A stretch of DNA of 18,131 nucleotides from Nitrospirota bacterium (GTDB lineage Bacteria; Nitrospirota_A; Leptospirillia; Leptospirillales; Leptospirillaceae), in contig JAKBTA010000022.1 of the NCBI GenBank assembly GCA_021844645.1, forward strand, positions 1-18,131, read 5' to 3'. Below, piece after piece: positions 1-6,850 of the stretch. Position numbers and translations under genes: made by a program. The notes below the pieces were generated by a model that made no database searches, was not told the origin of the DNA, and saw only the letters and a list, made by a program, of their open reading frames with translations. Position 1 is the stretch's first letter. Every line of letters begins with the position of its first letter.

Positions 1-449
1 CAAAGGTGGCATTCAAATAGGGGATGATCGTTTTTCCAAAAAGGGACGGAAGATAGTAATTTCCCCCCCAAACCAATCACGGTATGGGTATTTTGGGAGA
101 AATCCGTTTGCTGGACGGTCAGATAGGCCAACAAGTCCGGAAAAAGCATTTTCCCGATCCGACCCCCCCAGACAGGGGCCGCACCAAAATCATAAGGAAC
201 GGTTTTCCCGAGGGTTGTGGTGTAAGAGCCCGACAGGGAACTCTCTCCTCCCGCAAAACCCTCTAAAACAAATCCCTTCCCTGGAAAAGGGCTGGATTGG
301 TCCGATCGGGGAGTCGGAGCGGACGGAGCTCCGGACGACATCGAGTCACTCATCGGACTGGCCGATACCCGTTGGCCTGAAAAAGCAAAAAAAGACATGA
401 AAAACAAAACCCCAAAAATCATCCTGAACGATCCATACAGATATTTCAT
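1..449 (-). CDS. Putative outer-membrane beta-barrel protein, 3' end outside window
   Basis: The gene is read from an ATG at 449-447 and leaves the left edge, so only the first ~149 codons are present. An AAGGAGAGGG Shine-Dalgarno (SD) sequence lies 7-11 bases upstream. The product starts with a hydrophobic signal peptide (about residues 1-29, followed by VSA-SP) and then a Ser/Pro/Met-rich linker (about residues 30-60). After that come alternating-residue segments typical of outer-membrane strands (FVLEGFAGG, SYTTTLGKTVPYDFG, LLAYLTVQQTDF). The codons run cleanly through a G7 tract at 163-169. At a second G7 tract (63-69) the barrel-like reading appears to move to another frame (GLGG then NYYLPSLFGKTIIPYLNATF), so the gene may be frameshifted or the tract miscounted; the zero frame is also open to the edge. 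It lies 63 bases downstream of another barrel gene, probably in the same operon. No specific family was recognised. Confidence 0.6.
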   Translation of the reverse strand, partial: MKYLYGSFRMIFGVLFFMSFFAFSGQRVSASPMSDSMSSGAPSAPTPRSDQSSPFPGKGFVLEGFAGGESSLSGSYTTTLGKTVPYDFGAAPVWGGRIGKMLFPDLLAYLTVQQTDFSQNTHTVIGLGGKLLSSVPFWKNDHPLFECHL

Positions 450-512
450 TGAAAGACCCTCTCCTTATTTATGCATTGTCCAAGCGTCACTCAATCGGTT
501 TTCCATGGAGAC

Positions 513-1571
513 TCAGAACATCCACATGAATCCTGTCAAAACCTTGAAGTCCGGATTCAGCGCCGGTGAAGACGGTGTCGTACCCGGCTGATTCCAATAG
601 ACAAACTTGTCTGCATTGGCAAAGATCATCAAGTTCGGAACGGATTTGGGCATGATCTGGAATCCCATCCCGATGGAATCCTGGAAATTCTCGGTTCCCA
701 GAATCGGACCGGCTGCCTGAAGCACTCCATTTTGAACATATGGATTGACCTGAATGTTGGTAGCGTTGTACTGGATGTAATCTCCGGCACTGATCCAGAT
801 TTCCGGAAATTTGCTGTGAAGCCCCGTCAGTCGGTACTCAACCTGATAGTCGGTATTGAGGGTATTTCCGAGCTGAGTTCCCAGATTATTCGGGAGCTCG
901 AATGAGTAAATGGCATCCCCGATCGTCATCCAGCGCCCATTGGAAAACAGATGCATGGCCTCTAGCCCGAATGTGAGCTCATAGGCGCCAGCACCTGTTA
1001 GGGTACTGGTGATGTTCTGGTTATTGAATGCCTGACTTGTCGGAGAGGTTGGGAAGTGCACTCCCTGAACCAATACCACGCGGGTTGTTCCTGAAAAAGT
1101 GGTGCGGTCGTAGACATCAAGAAGGTTGGCAATCCAGAGATCTCCCGGAACGGCCAGGAATCCCGAATTGTTGTTTCCGAGACCCGGAGTGTAGGTATTG
1201 CTGGAAGATGCTTGGGGATTGGAGTTCCACCGATAGTAAAAAGGTTCTGTCACCTGAACCATCCACTTCTTGGTAACGAGCACCTGAAGGGTATTCTCTT
1301 GGGTCAAAAGGGCCTGAGAACCGCCTATATGGGAATATCCCGCTTGAACCTGGCTTCCGGCAATCCAGATATCAGAATAGTTCATCCGGAAAGAGAGCAT
1401 GATGTCACTTGTCCAGAACATGGAGGCATCCATCCCCATATGCTCCAGACAAAACACGCAGGCCATCGCCTTTTTGGGGGAGCAGAGCGCAATGAACAAC
1501 CCCAAAAAAGCAACCAGAATGGATTTTTGGATGATCCATGTATCGAAAGCGAACGGATCCTGTTTTTCCAC
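513..1571 (-). CDS. Putative outer-membrane beta-barrel protein with Cys/His/Met-rich mature N-terminus
   Basis: A GTG at 1571-1569 is chosen as the start because a perfect AAGGAG lies 6 bases upstream (1578-1583). The longer frame up to 1646 has no such site. This gives 352 residues. The N-terminus has a signal peptide (IIQKSILVAFLGLFIALC...KKAMA) with likely cleavage just before CVFCLEHMGMDASM. The mature protein would therefore begin with C-x2-C-x2-H-M-x-M. This is not a CXXCH heme site, since His does not directly follow the second Cys. The rest is rich in alternating aromatic/polar strands, and the chain ends in ...LTGFMWMF. A terminal Phe after alternating hydrophobics is the usual BAM-recognised end of an outer-membrane barrel. 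I do not recognise the family. The position after two Cys/His-rich exported proteins suggests a role in metal or thiol handling at the envelope, which is inference. Confidence 0.72.
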   Translation of the reverse strand: MEKQDPFAFDTWIIQKSILVAFLGLFIALCSPKKAMACVFCLEHMGMDASMFWTSDIMLSFRMNYSDIWIAGSQVQAGYSHIGGSQALLTQENTLQVLVTKKWMVQVTEPFYYRWNSNPQASSSNTYTPGLGNNNSGFLAVPGDLWIANLLDVYDRTTFSGTTRVVLVQGVHFPTSPTSQAFNNQNITSTLTGAGAYELTFGLEAMHLFSNGRWMTIGDAIYSFELPNNLGTQLGNTLNTDYQVEYRLTGLHSKFPEIWISAGDYIQYNATNIQVNPYVQNGVLQAAGPILGTENFQDSIGMGFQIMPKSVPNLMIFANADKFVYWNQPGTTPSSPALNPDFKVLTGFMWMF

Positions 1572-1624
1572 GAAAGACTCCTTTTCAAATATGAACGAAT
1601 AATCGAAGACAGTTCGAGAGCGTT

Positions 1625-2080
1625 TCAGACTGAAAGGATCGACCATCCATTCCGGGGAGGAGGATTACGGGGAAAACGGCAAGCAGAAGGAATCCATATT
1701 TTGGACAAGGGGGGAAAGTCCGATCGGAAAAAATTCTGAACGGGAAACTCCCCCTCTCCTAACATGTCGGGAGCGCTCATGGGGGGGAAAGGCAGAAGAG
1801 GATTCTCATGATGGCATTCAAGGCTTGCGGCACGAGAATCCGCTCTGGCCTCATGAAAACAGGGAATCGCTTCCTCAGGATGAATGGAGCTCAGGAAAAG
1901 CGAAGCCGATCTCGTCGTCATGCTCCCATTACCGAGCATAGGAAAAGGACGGAGAGTCGGGATCATCCTCTCTCCATGACACAGGAAAAGAATGCCTTGA
2001 AGCAGAAAAAAGGCACAGATCCATACAATCGGATTCGGTGGCAAAAAAGAAACCCCACCATCCCTATAATGATTTTTCAA
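1625..2080 (-). CDS. Small exported Cys/His-motif protein, unknown function
   Basis: The 151-codon reading frame starts at TTG 2080-2078, with a GGGAG SD 8 bases upstream. A single hydrophobic segment (about residues 18-35, IVWICAFFLLQGILFLC) looks like a signal peptide or anchor. The remainder is polar and Pro-rich and contains C74-x-H76, then E-C89-H90-H91-E-N-P-L-L-P. The protein encoded just upstream (2220-2627) carries the same elements (C-x-H, E-C-H-H, C-H-R-D-N-P-I-I-P), which argues that this frame is real and that the two are divergent paralogues. The stop is 53 bases before the outer-membrane barrel gene. No known family was recognised. Clustered Cys/His in an exported protein would fit metal binding, but this is not shown. 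The TTG start and short length keep confidence moderate. Confidence 0.5.
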   Translation of the reverse strand: MKNHYRDGGVSFLPPNPIVWICAFFLLQGILFLCHGERMIPTLRPFPMLGNGSMTTRSASLFLSSIHPEEAIPCFHEARADSRAASLECHHENPLLPFPPMSAPDMLGEGEFPVQNFFRSDFPPLSKIWIPSACRFPRNPPPRNGWSILSV

Positions 2081-2219
2081 ACCCGATACTCCCGCTTAAA
2101 AGAAAAAGAATCGATCCCGGAACAGTCTGAATTTTGCCAGGAAAGGCTGAACCAATCTGCCGCCAACAAAAGCTTCGGGAAACAAACGCTTTTTTGGCGA
2201 TCAGAGAAGATTGGATAAA

Positions 2220-2627
2220 TCAAACTCTTGGGGGATGATCCGGAGGGAGAACGGGGGAGGAAGCATACGAAAAAACTTTTGGAATAATGGGATTATCGCG
2301 ATGGCATATGCGATAGGGAACCGTTGTCGCTGGCAGAACAGCCTGCGCAAAAAGGGATGAGGTCAACAAATACGACGGCATGGGATGGTGACATTCCCAT
2401 GAAGATTGCCCGCTGACAAAAGGATGAGTGCAATCGTCTCCGGCCGAAGAAGCGTCCACAACTTTTTCTGGATTGGATAGCCAATTCGGTGCAAGAAAAG
2501 CAACCGAAGCATTGCTCTTCAAGGAGATCTGGGAGGAGAAAACAGGTGCCACATGGCCCATCTGATAAAAGAAGACAGGAATCAGGACAAGCAGGAGGCG
2601 AAAGATGGAGGGCAAACGTTTGCGCAA
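2220..2627 (-). CDS. Small exported Cys/His-motif protein, unknown function (paralogue of 1625-2080)
   Basis: The TTG at 2627-2625 is preferred as start. A GAGGAG SD sits 5 bases upstream (2633-2638), and the resulting N-terminus (RKRLPSIFRLLLVLIPVFF) is a textbook signal peptide: basic n-region, Leu/Val core, then QMGHVAPVFSSQ. An in-frame codon at 2735 would give 36 more residues but lies upstream of the promoter proposed at 2683-2711. The 135-residue product contains C66-x-H68, then W-E-C79-H80-H81, then I-C108-H109-R-D-N-P-I-I-P. The last motif matches C-H-H-E-N-P-L-L-P in the downstream paralogue. It appears to be the first gene of a minus-strand operon with the paralogue and two outer-membrane barrels. 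No recognised domain. Periplasmic metal or thiol chemistry is possible but unproven. Confidence 0.55.
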   Translation of the reverse strand: MRKRLPSIFRLLLVLIPVFFYQMGHVAPVFSSQISLKSNASVAFLAPNWLSNPEKVVDASSAGDDCTHPFVSGQSSWECHHPMPSYLLTSSLFAQAVLPATTVPYRICHRDNPIIPKVFSYASSPVLPPDHPPRV

Positions 2628-2682
2628 TGGAGCTCCTCGAAAATCCTGAACAGAAACAATCGGGTAAAGCACCCTGAATACA

Positions 2683-2711
2683 ACCCTATCCGGACAGACA
2701 ATCCTTGTCAA
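2683..2711 (-). promoter_or_regulatory. Candidate sigma70 promoter for the Cys/His-protein operon
   Basis: On the minus strand a perfect -35 TTGACA (2711-2706) is followed by a 17-base spacer and TAGGGT (2688-2683), a weak -10 that keeps T1, A2 and T6. Transcription would begin near 2676, leaving about 49 bases of leader before the TTG start at 2627. The -35 and spacing are good and the -10 is poor, so an activator may be needed. Confidence 0.4.
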
Positions 2712-2855
2712 CCCGATTTTCTGGATGAATTCCACGGGAAGCCATCTGAAGCAGTTTCAAAATCCGGATGATTGTCCTAAGATGAAAAGGCTTTTCTGGC
2801 AATTCAAAACAACCGTCCGGATGACTTCAGGTGAAAGAGAGGACCTCCCTACTCC

Positions 2856-4466
2856 ATGTCCAGGTCCATTCGCAAAGCTGCCATCATCGATATCGGCTCG
2901 AACTCCATGCGCCTTGAAATCTTCGCGATCAGGGGCAACGACTGGTGGCTGATCGAGCGTCACAAGTCCCCGGCCCGAATTTCCCAAGGCATGTATGACG
3001 ACCAGATCATCAAGGGAGAAGCCATCTCCAGGGCAAGGGAAGCCCTTTGCCTGTTTGCCGGACAAATCGCCTTTCACCACATCAAAAAAGTCCGCTGCAC
3101 CGCAACGAGCGCCATCCGTGACGCGGCAAACCAGAGAGAGGTTCTGGAAATCCTCTCGAAGGGAATCCCTTTTCCGATCGAAGTTCTCTCCGGTGAAGAT
3201 GAAGCGTTCTACAGCTATTTTGGAGTCCGGACAAGTATCAATATCCGTGACGGCCTTGTTTTCGATGTGGGAGGCGGAAGCACAGAACTGATCAGGATCC
3301 AGGATGGTGAGCACATCGCCACCACCACCCTTCCACTGGGAGCGGTCAGACTATCGGAGTCTTTTTTCAGAAAGCCGGGTATGCCCTCAGAGTCGGAGTG
3401 GAAAAGACTTGAGCGCCATATCGACAAAATGTTGAAGGAGGGGGATATCCTCTCGAAGGGCACCCCCAAACTCCTGATCGGAGTGGGTGGCACCGTCCGC
3501 CAGCTTGCACGGATCGCCCAGAAGAAGGAACACTATCCTCTCATTCCTCAGGTTCATGAATATACACTGGCCAAAAACCAGGTCAACAAGATTCTTCTGG
3601 AAATCCGGAAGTCTTCCATTGAAAACAGGATTTCCTCTCTCGGAGTCTCAAAGGACAGGGCAGACATCCTTCCTGCAGGAATCCTGATCATTTCCCGAAT
3701 TTTGGAAGGGGCTAAGTCCCCTCTTTTGACCGTCTCCCAGCATGGTCTAAGACACGGGCTCTTCATGGAAGCCTATCTGGAATCCACAAAGCCCCCCGCA
3801 CAGGATATCGCGAAAGATACGATCTCAAGACTGGTGAACCGTTTTGGATCCTACGAAGACTCAAGATCCTTCAGACGCATTCTCCTGAGACTGTACGAAA
3901 CCATCCATCCCGAAACAATGATCGACAAGGAAACCAAAAAACTTCTGCGCTCCCTTGGATCTCTCGCACAAACATCCCTTTCCTATAGGCCGACAGGAGA
4001 CTCGGAGTCCGCCAATTTCCTGCTGAAAGAAGAGTGTCCGGGATTTTCCCCACAGGAGAGAATTTTACTTTTTCTCGCCCTGACACAATATCGGACCCAC
4101 TCAGACATCACGATCCGGAAAAACAACCGCTCCCTCTTTCTCTCTCTTTCCCAAAAGGACCAGGGAAAGGTCATATTCTTTTCACGCCTTGCGAAGCTCG
4201 CGAGAGAGATCCTTTTGTTCACCTCGGGAGAGATGCCTTTTCTCTCTTACGCAGAACCTCATCTGACCATACGGGACAATAGAAGCGATGAGGAGGGAGG
4301 GGTTGAAAGACTCGTCTCCACAAAGGAAATGGAGTTTGAAAAAGGGAGACCCGTGATTGTCATCTGGATGAGGGTTGAAAACTACGATGGACAAAGCGGA
4401 TCAAGACTCAAAAACATTGAACCGATCCGGAAGCTTGAAGAAGAGCTCGACAATGGAGAGGACTGA
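2856..4466 (+). CDS. ppx: Exopolyphosphatase / pppGpp phosphohydrolase family protein (Ppx/GppA)
   Basis: This 536-residue protein of the ASKHA-fold Ppx/GppA family removes terminal phosphate from polyphosphate and/or pppGpp in the cytosol. Visible signatures are the phosphate-1 loop IDIGSNSMRL (residues 11-20), CTATSAIRDA (81-90), LSGEDEA with the likely catalytic Glu (111-117), the phosphate-2 loop FDVGGGSTEL (136-145), LPLGAVRL (159-166) and a GVGGTVRQLA segment. The C-terminal half matches the helical HD-like domain in layout, with CPGFSPQER retained. However, the LH-x-IG and H-x-HS-x-Y positions of typical members read as SLAQTS and GDSESANF, so the metal-binding HD residues seem lost. 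The ATG gives the expected N-terminus, although the SD (GAGAGGA) is rather far upstream. The last 14 bases overlap the start of the downstream hydrolase gene, which suggests coupling. Ppx and GppA cannot be told apart from sequence alone. Confidence 0.88.
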   Translation: MSRSIRKAAIIDIGSNSMRLEIFAIRGNDWWLIERHKSPARISQGMYDDQIIKGEAISRAREALCLFAGQIAFHHIKKVRCTATSAIRDAANQREVLEILSKGIPFPIEVLSGEDEAFYSYFGVRTSINIRDGLVFDVGGGSTELIRIQDGEHIATTTLPLGAVRLSESFFRKPGMPSESEWKRLERHIDKMLKEGDILSKGTPKLLIGVGGTVRQLARIAQKKEHYPLIPQVHEYTLAKNQVNKILLEIRKSSIENRISSLGVSKDRADILPAGILIISRILEGAKSPLLTVSQHGLRHGLFMEAYLESTKPPAQDIAKDTISRLVNRFGSYEDSRSFRRILLRLYETIHPETMIDKETKKLLRSLGSLAQTSLSYRPTGDSESANFLLKEECPGFSPQERILLFLALTQYRTHSDITIRKNNRSLFLSLSQKDQGKVIFFSRLAKLAREILLFTSGEMPFLSYAEPHLTIRDNRSDEEGGVERLVSTKEMEFEKGRPVIVIWMRVENYDGQSGSRLKNIEPIRKLEEELDNGED

Positions 4467-5433
4467 CATCCCGACCGTCCGGGACTCCAGCGCCTCCCCA
4501 TCCTCTTTGAATATTCACCCGACCATATCCCAAGCCACACACGAAATAACCGACCGGATCATCACCCTTTCTGACGGGCGTCAGATTGGATTTTGCGAAT
4601 ATGGCGACCCTGACGGCTACCCGCTTTTCATGTTCCATGGTGTCCCTGGATCACGCTACCAACGTCCATCGGAAGGGGTAACCCGCTCAAGGGGAATAAG
4701 GCTTTTTGTCCTCGAACGACCGGGGTTTGGACTTTCCGGGAGAAAAAAGGAAAGAACCCTTCTCAGCTGGGCGGATGACGTCTCAGCCTTTGCGGATTGC
4801 TTGAAAATTGAACGATTTGGAGTTCTCGGCCTGTCTGCCGGAGGACCCTATGCCCTCTCATGTGCATTTTCTCTTCCGGAAAGAGTCTCCAGTGTCTTTG
4901 TCATCAGCGGACTTGGCCAGATGGATATTGCCGGAGCAACCAGACAGATGCCATTTCATGAAAAATGGCTCTTCGAACTCGGAAAACGTTCTGCAAAAAT
5001 CACCATGAGAATCCTGATTGAAACTCTTAGGGGACTGACTGCGATTCTTTTGCATAACCCCCAAAGGTATCTCCCTGTGCTGGCCCGATTTTTCCCTGAG
5101 GGGGAACGTCCATTCTTCAAAAAGGCAGAAGACAGCCGGATGTTCCTGAAAGACATCGGCGCAAACCATCAGTCCGGTGGAGCAGGGATTGTCGACGACC
5201 TGATCATTTTATCCAAACCTTGGGGATTTGACCCGGAATGCATTTCCAGAACAGTCCATTTCTGGCATGGAGATCTGGATCTGATTGCCCCACTGTTTCT
5301 GATTGAAAACCTGGAAAAAGAAATCCCGTCCTCAGAAATAAGGCTTATCCGCGGAGAAGGCCATCTTCTGATCTTTCGTTACTGGGCCGAAATACTGGAC
5401 GAGTTCAACCGATCCCGGACAGAACAGGGTTAA
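4453..5433 (+). CDS. Alpha/beta hydrolase fold protein
   Basis: ATG 4453 is preferred to an in-frame codon at 4375. It overlaps the ppx end by only 14 bases and follows a GAAGAG SD. The 326 residues carry the full catalytic layout of the alpha/beta hydrolase superfamily: oxyanion HG in FMFHGVPGSR (59-68), nucleophile elbow GLSAGGP with Ser128, acid Asp276 in WHGDLDLIAP, and His304 in RGEGHLL. A helical cap lies around residues 155-255. There is no signal peptide, so it should be cytosolic. It resembles the large group annotated as alpha/beta hydrolases (pimeloyl-ACP esterase, epoxide or haloalkane hydrolase relatives), and the substrate cannot be assigned. Its 3' end overlaps the convergent kinase gene by 29 bases. 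Confidence 0.85.
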   Translation: MERTDIPTVRDSSASPSSLNIHPTISQATHEITDRIITLSDGRQIGFCEYGDPDGYPLFMFHGVPGSRYQRPSEGVTRSRGIRLFVLERPGFGLSGRKKERTLLSWADDVSAFADCLKIERFGVLGLSAGGPYALSCAFSLPERVSSVFVISGLGQMDIAGATRQMPFHEKWLFELGKRSAKITMRILIETLRGLTAILLHNPQRYLPVLARFFPEGERPFFKKAEDSRMFLKDIGANHQSGGAGIVDDLIILSKPWGFDPECISRTVHFWHGDLDLIAPLFLIENLEKEIPSSEIRLIRGEGHLLIFRYWAEILDEFNRSRTEQG

Positions 5434-6061
5434 CAGCCTTTCTCATGCTCTTCTGCGTTTCGTCCATCGAATGGGCTCCGTCGATCAGATGAAATCCATT
5501 TTCCTTTGCAAGCACTTCATACTCCGCTAAAACCTTCGACTGAAAAAGAATATAGGACTCCCTGGGGTTCGTGGAAAACTCCATGTCCATACCCGCTTCA
5601 TAGTATTTGATCTCCCGTGTCTGGGTAATGCGGTCATACGACACGGCAGGATCGACCCTGAAGAAGAATGTGAGATCAGGCCGAATGGCGAAACGGAAGT
5701 TGGAGACCAGCCAATCCTTGGGAATTCCCCGAGCGCAGTCCCGCGCAACGGCCGTATAGATATAACGATCAGAAAGGACCACCTTTCCGGCCTTCAAAGC
5801 TGGCAAGATCTCATGTGTGTACCGATAACTGAAATCGGCAGCGTGGAGGAGACTGAAAGCATAGGGAGTCAATGTCTGTTTTTTCTTTGCCTTCCGTATG
5901 ATCGGGGATATTTCAGGGCTGGAGTTCCACACATTCAAAAGAACCCCATACCCCTTCAGTCTCAGATAGTTCTGAAGCAGTTCGATCTGGGTCGATTTCC
6001 CTGACCCGTCAATCCCCTCGACAACGATAAGACGTCCTGGATAAGAATGCTCGGGATTCAT
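5405..6061 (-). CDS. Thymidylate kinase-like P-loop kinase (catalytic-looking copy)
   Basis: The 218-residue protein has a Walker A loop EGIDGSGKST (residues 15-24) and a DRY motif in LSDRYIYT (98-100), as in dTMP kinases, where the Asp-Arg pair orders the nucleotide monophosphate. AGKVVLSDRY and the following helix fit the family. The LID region departs from classical Tmk and carries YYEAGMDMEF (153-162), also present in the adjacent paralogue. The ATG overlaps the upstream paralogue's stop as ATGA (6058-6061), so the two are translationally coupled and may work together. The 3' end overlaps the convergent hydrolase gene by 29 bases. It could be the cell's dTMP kinase or a specialised phosphotransferase. 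The neighbouring ppx makes a polyphosphate link conceivable, which is inference. Confidence 0.8.
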   Translation of the reverse strand: MNPEHSYPGRLIVVEGIDGSGKSTQIELLQNYLRLKGYGVLLNVWNSSPEISPIIRKAKKKQTLTPYAFSLLHAADFSYRYTHEILPALKAGKVVLSDRYIYTAVARDCARGIPKDWLVSNFRFAIRPDLTFFFRVDPAVSYDRITQTREIKYYEAGMDMEFSTNPRESYILFQSKVLAEYEVLAKENGFHLIDGAHSMDETQKSMRKAVNPVLSGIG

Positions 6062-6744
6062 CGGGATCCCTTTCTTCGTAAACGATTTTTCAAAATGGAG
6101 GCTGTCTCCAGCCGAAGCTCCATTTGCTGTTTCTGGATCGGCTTCATCGCATCGATGACCGTAAACTGATATTCAGAAGAGATCTGCTTGTAGATTTCCA
6201 GAAGCCTCTGCTGATAGAGGACAAACGAATCCTTTTTTCGGCCGGCAAGGTTCAGGTCCATACCTGCTTCATAATAGTCAAAATATCTCTCATCTCTTGA
6301 TTTCCACTGAATTCGTGCCAGAAGGTCCTCGAAACGGACATCGAGGTAAAAGGTTCTGGCAGGCGTCAGGGCAAAATCAAACATGCCTGTGATCCAATCC
6401 CTGTCGATGCCCCTGATGATTGCCCGGGCAAAGACGGTATATACATATTGTTCTGCAATGACGACTTTTCCGGCTGAAAGGGCAGGGATGATCACATGCT
6501 CGAACCGGTCCACAAAATCTGCCGCATAAAGGAAGCAGAATGTGACGGGATCAAGCGTGTTTCTCTCCTTGAGCTTCTTGATCGCTCCGCGGATCAGTTC
6601 CGCTGTGTTGCATGAAGAGATGACAACCCCCTGCCCCTTGGATTCAAAATAAAGTTTCAGCAATTCGGCCTGGGTTGATTTTCCCGATCCGTCGGTTCCT
6701 TCAATGGCAATCAATGTTCCCGGATATTGAGACGTTTTTTCCAA
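6058..6744 (-). CDS. Thymidylate kinase-like P-loop protein with degenerate DR motif
   Basis: This is a 228-residue paralogue of the kinase encoded immediately downstream. The start is a TTG (6744-6742) with a GGAGAGG SD 7 bases upstream. Walker A is intact (EGTDGSGKST, 15-24). At the position of the family's DR(Y) motif it reads VVIAEQYVYT (98-100 EQY), so both acid-base residues are replaced. DERYFDYYEAGMDL (151-164) matches YYEAGMDM of the partner. It is the first gene of a two-gene unit behind an extended -10 promoter (6788-6796), coupled to the second by an ATGA overlap. An ATP-binding but weak or regulatory subunit of a heterodimer is one reading; a kinase with another acceptor is another. 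The family is certain, the substrate is not. Confidence 0.78.
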   Translation of the reverse strand: MEKTSQYPGTLIAIEGTDGSGKSTQAELLKLYFESKGQGVVISSCNTAELIRGAIKKLKERNTLDPVTFCFLYAADFVDRFEHVIIPALSAGKVVIAEQYVYTVFARAIIRGIDRDWITGMFDFALTPARTFYLDVRFEDLLARIQWKSRDERYFDYYEAGMDLNLAGRKKDSFVLYQQRLLEIYKQISSEYQFTVIDAMKPIQKQQMELRLETASILKNRLRRKGSR

Positions 6745-6787
6745 AGCCTACCCTCTCCAAAACTGTTTTTGACCAACGACATGTCCC

Positions 6788-6816
6788 ATTCTAGCAGGAC
6801 TCACAGGGGTTCACCA
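6788..6816 (-). promoter_or_regulatory. Candidate extended -10 promoter for the kinase pair
   Basis: On the minus strand TGC-TAGAAT (6796-6788) forms an extended -10 element. TGGTGA (6816-6811) sits at the -35 position, 17 bases away. Transcription would start near 6781, giving a leader of about 37 bases before the TTG start of the first kinase at 6744. Confidence 0.4.
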
Positions 6817-6850
6817 CCAAGATTTGGGTCTTCATGTAACCAATCTGCTC

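Noticed and set aside
1480..1500. Possible heme c attachment at CVFCLEH
   Set aside because: A CXXCH site needs His directly after the second Cys; here it comes three residues later.
1212..1739. 175-codon plus-strand frame
   Set aside because: It is antisense to the barrel gene and its upstream neighbour, with no SD and no domain-like pattern.
2064..2069. Perfect TATAAT on the plus strand
   Set aside because: No -35 lies 16-18 bases upstream and no plus-strand gene follows until 2856; it sits at the 5' end of a minus-strand gene.
1808..2218. 136-codon plus-strand frame rich in Arg/Lys
   Set aside because: It is antisense to the Cys/His protein at 1625-2080. Basic, low-complexity composition and no recognisable motif; the minus-strand frame has a signal peptide and a paralogue.
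2761..2824. CCGGATGA repeated twice upstream of ppx
   Set aside because: Eight-base copies about 50 bases apart, without symmetry or promoter context, can occur by chance.
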